Shown here in pieces: positions 31,352-34,085 of a DNA stretch of 34,085 nt (within the stretch, counting starts at the first letter, position 1; the number at the start of each line of letters is the position of its first letter). A program made the position numbers and the translations under genes. Location of the stretch: NCBI GenBank assembly GCA_016844935.1, contig JAERTK010000158.1, positions 1 to 34,085 of the forward strand. Direction: 5' to 3'. Source of the DNA: Desulfobacteraceae bacterium (lineage in GTDB: Bacteria > Desulfobacterota > DSM-4660 > Desulfatiglandales > Desulfatiglandaceae). Below the pieces are notes generated by a model. The model made no database searches. It worked only from the letters and a program-made list of their open reading frames with translations, and was not told the origin of the DNA.

Positions 31352-32991
31352 CAGGGGCCCTCCGTTTCTCTGGTTGTGTCAGAAGGGGCCGATTTTCCCG
31401 GCAGTTCCTCCCCGCGAAGGTCCATGGGCCGTTCTGTTTCCCCATCCATAACCAGGGAATTTCCCAGCAGTTCATGGATGCCCGTGACCCCCACTTCCGG
31501 GGCCCAGTAATCCATGAGTGCGGGAAAAGCGACCCTGTCGATGGCGCAGATGCAGGCCAGTGTGTTCACATCATGCCGGTCGCGCACGGTTCTGACCGCA
31601 TTGGCCCTCGGAAGTCCCCCCCGCATGCGCAGCTCCATGTCTTCCCCCGCATGGAGACCGGCGCCGCTGCCGCAGCAGAAGGTCTGCTCTCGAATGGTTT
31701 CTTCGGGCATCTCATAGAAATGGTTGCATGCCTTTTTGATCAGGTACCGGGGTTCCTCCAGAAGGCCCATGCCCCGTGCCACGTTGCATGAGTCGTGAAA
31801 AGTGACGTTCAGATGATCGTTTCGGGATGGATCCAGCTTGATCTTGTTCTGGTGAACCAGGTCCGAGGTAAATTCGCAGATATGGACCGCCTTGGTGGAA
31901 GCCGCATGATCGAACCGGGTTCCCGTCACAGGAGAAACCGGCGTCTCCAGGAAACCGGCTGGACCATTCATGGTCCCCATGTACTGGTGAATGACCCGCC
32001 ACATGTGTCCGCATTCTCCGCCCAGAATAAATTTGACCCCCAATCGTTCGGCCTCGGCGTACATCTTGGCGTTCAGCAGTTTGGCCACCTCGTGGCTGGT
32101 GAAAAAACCAAAATTACCCCCTTCGGCCGCATAGGTGGACCAGGTGTAGTCCAGCCCCAGCTGGTGAAACAACATCAGGTACCCCATGCAGGTGAAAATG
32201 CCCGGTTCGGCGTAAAAGTCTCCGGAAGATGTTACAAACAGAATTTCAGCCCCCTTGCGGTTGATAGACGGTTCTATTTTGACCCCGGTGTTTTCCTCGA
32301 TATCATCGCACAGAAATTCAATGGATTCCTTGAAGGTCTGGGGTTCCATGCCGATATGATTTCCCACTTGGTGGCACTTGGCGACAGCCGCCCCGATCCA
32401 GTCGATGTTGAGTCCCAGCAGGTTCAGCAGTTCGCGGCCCAGGATGGTAATCTCCGCCGTGTCGATGCCGTAGGGGCAGAAGAGCGAGCATCTGCGGCAT
32501 TCGCTGCATTGAAAAAAGTAACCCCACCATTCCCGGATCACCGCTTTCGTCAGCTTTCGTGCGCCTACCATTCTGCCCATGATGCGGCCCGCCCGGGTAA
32601 AGTCATGGCGGTACACGGACCGCAGCAGCTCCGCACGAAGCACCGGCATGTTTTTGGGATCTCCCGAACCGATGAAAAAATGGCATTTGTCCGCGCAGGC
32701 CCCGCAGCGAACGCAGATATCCATGAAGATTTGAAGTGATCGAAAGCGATGGAGCCGTTCCCGAAGTCCTTCCATGACGATATGGTGCCAGTCATCAGGC
32801 AGCTGCCAGTCGTCATCTTCCACCAGCCAGTCACGGGGGTTGGGCATCCCCAACGCCTTGATGTTTTTGCCTTGAACCCCGTGGCAGTACATTCCTTTCT
32901 CGAGCGTGGCAGGGGTATCCATCCACCCGGATGCGGGCATGTCCAAATTGATGTGCGCAAGTTTGTCTGGTTTCGGGAGATTGTCGCTCAC
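31351..32991 (-). CDS. dsrK: DsrK, HdrD-like catalytic iron-sulfur subunit (546 aa)
   Basis: Cytoplasmic subunit thought to reduce the DsrC trisulfide. Two ferredoxin motifs (CVRCGACADKC near 93-103 and CSECRRCSLFC near 160-170) are followed by CCG-type repeats: GGECGHMWR, HDSCNVARG, and FCCGSGAGLH, which hold the noncubane [4Fe-4S] site. GTG start at 32991 with AGAGGA 8 nt upstream, 4 nt after the dsrM stop. The Glu/Pro/Thr-rich tail after about 510 looks disordered. Confidence 0.96.
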   Translation of the reverse strand: MSDNLPKPDKLAHINLDMPASGWMDTPATLEKGMYCHGVQGKNIKALGMPNPRDWLVEDDDWQLPDDWHHIVMEGLRERLHRFRSLQIFMDICVRCGACADKCHFFIGSGDPKNMPVLRAELLRSVYRHDFTRAGRIMGRMVGARKLTKAVIREWWGYFFQCSECRRCSLFCPYGIDTAEITILGRELLNLLGLNIDWIGAAVAKCHQVGNHIGMEPQTFKESIEFLCDDIEENTGVKIEPSINRKGAEILFVTSSGDFYAEPGIFTCMGYLMLFHQLGLDYTWSTYAAEGGNFGFFTSHEVAKLLNAKMYAEAERLGVKFILGGECGHMWRVIHQYMGTMNGPAGFLETPVSPVTGTRFDHAASTKAVHICEFTSDLVHQNKIKLDPSRNDHLNVTFHDSCNVARGMGLLEEPRYLIKKACNHFYEMPEETIREQTFCCGSGAGLHAGEDMELRMRGGLPRANAVRTVRDRHDVNTLACICAIDRVAFPALMDYWAPEVGVTGIHELLGNSLVMDGETERPMDLRGEELPGKSAPSDTTRETEGP

Positions 32992-32995
32992 AGGA

Positions 32996-34084
32996 TCATT
33001 CCTCTCCGTTCAAATGGGGCGTAGTATCGTCCAGGGGGATCCCCGCTTCCACCATTTTATCGTGAAATTCCGTTTCATAGGCCTGGTAGGTGTGGAATTT
33101 AACCGGATAGTTCCAAGGGTTTTCATGAATTTCGGCGCGGCTGTTGTTGGGCATGGTGCGTGTGGGAGAAAAGAAAATACCGCCAGCGTGCATCAGTTTG
33201 CTGAAGGGAAAGTATGCCAGAAGGGTGCAGACCAGAAAGAGGTGTATGAAAAAAAGAGGGCCGATGCCATCCGGGATCACGGGCTTAAACGAAATAAGAC
33301 CCATGGCCAGCTGTTTGGCGCCGACGGCGCTAATTCCCACGATGTAACGCATGAGGGCCCCCGTACCGGCGATGCCCATGAGCAGAAACAAGGGAAAATA
33401 GTCGTTTAAAAGAGAGATGTATCGCAATCTCGGGATCAACAGCCGTCGGGACAGAAGAAGCGTTACCGCCAGAAGCAGGACCAGACCACTCACCAGGATC
33501 TCCGGAATCCCCACTTCCAGCCACCCGTCCAGGGCTTCCGCCGTTTTCACGGGCCAGGGAACAGGGTTCGTAAAAAACCGCAAGTGCCTGAAAACCGTCA
33601 CAAACATGGCATAGTGGAACAAAATGGCAAAGAGCCAGAGCCATTTGGCCGATGCAAAGGTCAACACAGGAGAATGGTTTGCGACCCTTGTAGATAAATT
33701 TCGAAAAAGGCTCCTGAACAGGAAAATTTCGGAAAAGAGCCGGACCAGGGCCTGCCCCCGGGTAAAAGGGTTATCCAGTCCGGAGGGTTTGATCCAACCG
33801 AGACTTTTCTGTTGACCACCGGTGGTGGGAATGACAAAGGGATTGGGGATGCGGGCCCATTTGAGCAAACGGGCCAGAACACCCAGGGAAAAAATGATCA
33901 TGGCGGTGTAAGGGATCAGAACGCCGAACAGATAGGATAACCCCAACCCCTGGACTCCGATCCAGGCAACCAGGACAAGGCCCATGACAAGGAGCAACGC
34001 AGACAAGATACCCATAAAACAGGTGATCCCCCGTACAGCCGGACAGCGTCTTGAAACGGAGATGCCGGACTTCCCAGGATTCAT
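32996..34084 (-). CDS. dsrM: DsrM, cytochrome b-type membrane subunit (362 aa, start at window edge)
   Basis: NarI-like membrane subunit that exchanges electrons with menaquinone and passes them to DsrK. After an N-terminal helix comes KWARIPNPFVIPTTGGQQKSLGWIK, very characteristic of DsrM, then further membrane helices with heme-ligand candidate histidines (FHYAMF, HLFLV). The frame opens with ATG at 34084, one base from the window end, so upstream sequence cannot be seen; the length is normal for DsrM, but a start farther upstream is not excluded. First visible gene of the operon, so the promoter lies outside. Confidence 0.93.
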   Translation of the reverse strand: MNPGKSGISVSRRCPAVRGITCFMGILSALLLVMGLVLVAWIGVQGLGLSYLFGVLIPYTAMIIFSLGVLARLLKWARIPNPFVIPTTGGQQKSLGWIKPSGLDNPFTRGQALVRLFSEIFLFRSLFRNLSTRVANHSPVLTFASAKWLWLFAILFHYAMFVTVFRHLRFFTNPVPWPVKTAEALDGWLEVGIPEILVSGLVLLLAVTLLLSRRLLIPRLRYISLLNDYFPLFLLMGIAGTGALMRYIVGISAVGAKQLAMGLISFKPVIPDGIGPLFFIHLFLVCTLLAYFPFSKLMHAGGIFFSPTRTMPNNSRAEIHENPWNYPVKFHTYQAYETEFHDKMVEAGIPLDDTTPHLNGEE

Positions 34085-34085
34085 G

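Noticed and set aside
31795..32739. Open frame of 314 codons on the plus strand opposite dsrK
   Set aside because: It lies entirely antisense to a well-supported DsrK with all its cysteine motifs, and its translation shows no recognisable domain. It is a by-product of high GC content at third positions.
1..34085. CRISPR arrays, tRNA or rRNA genes, intact insertion sequences
   Set aside because: No regularly spaced repeats, cloverleaf or rRNA-like stretches, and no transposase or integrase reading frame were seen on either strand.

Overview
The window looks like a chromosomal segment of a sulfate-reducing bacterium of the Desulfobacterota (Desulfobacteraceae-like). The main reasons are a complete dsrMKJOP membrane-complex operon at the right end and an HdrA-MvhDGA hydrogenase / heterodisulfide-reductase-type operon in the left half. 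A taxonomic name below that level is inference. I saw no rRNA, tRNA, CRISPR array, prophage or intact insertion sequence.

Layout. 1-3941 (minus): a three-gene module of SNF2/RapA-type helicase, zinc-cluster protein and a protein cut by the window edge, with its own sigma70-like promoter. 3829-4288: a repeat-bearing gap. 4289-5195: a small exported protein, and thiE with its promoter. 5311-5976: a vapBC toxin-antitoxin pair with an inverted-repeat operator around its -10. 6010-13227 (plus): hdrA-mvhD-mvhG-mvhA-tusA-like-hybrid histidine kinase, with tight overlaps among the four redox genes. 13224-15191 (minus): an OleB-like alpha/beta hydrolase and an EamA transporter. 15340-21263 (plus): HAD hydrolase, PagL-like lipid A deacylase, flavodoxin-like protein, a response regulator with a degenerate GGDEF domain, and a PilB/GspE-type ATPase with tandem MshEN-like domains and a long C-terminal extension. 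21282-25114 (minus): aminotransferase, Fic protein and a lipoprotein, interleaved with palindromic repeats. 25285-28950 (minus): an AsmA-like giant protein. 29010-34084 (minus): dsrP, dsrO, dsrJ, dsrK, dsrM, transcribed M-K-J-O-P.

How the genes work together. The MvhAG hydrogenase with MvhD and HdrA should pass H2 electrons into an HdrA flavin centre, but HdrB and HdrC are absent, so the electron acceptor is open. A TusA-like sulfur carrier and a kinase with an N-terminal cysteine-rich (two-CW-like) domain follow in the same run. DsrMKJOP is the quinone-linked complex that delivers electrons to the DsrC/DsrAB sulfite-reduction step, and its DsrK is itself an HdrD-type protein. The response regulator / MshEN-ATPase pair looks like a c-di-GMP-connected regulatory unit for a type IV pilus or type II secretion-like machine.

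Most noteworthy: the MvhA large subunit ends exactly at its DPCxxCxxH motif with no cleavable tail; TusA and a cysteine-rich kinase are attached to a bifurcation-type hydrogenase; a degenerate GGDEF regulator is translationally coupled to an MshEN ATPase; and the helicase module at the left edge is uncharacterised.
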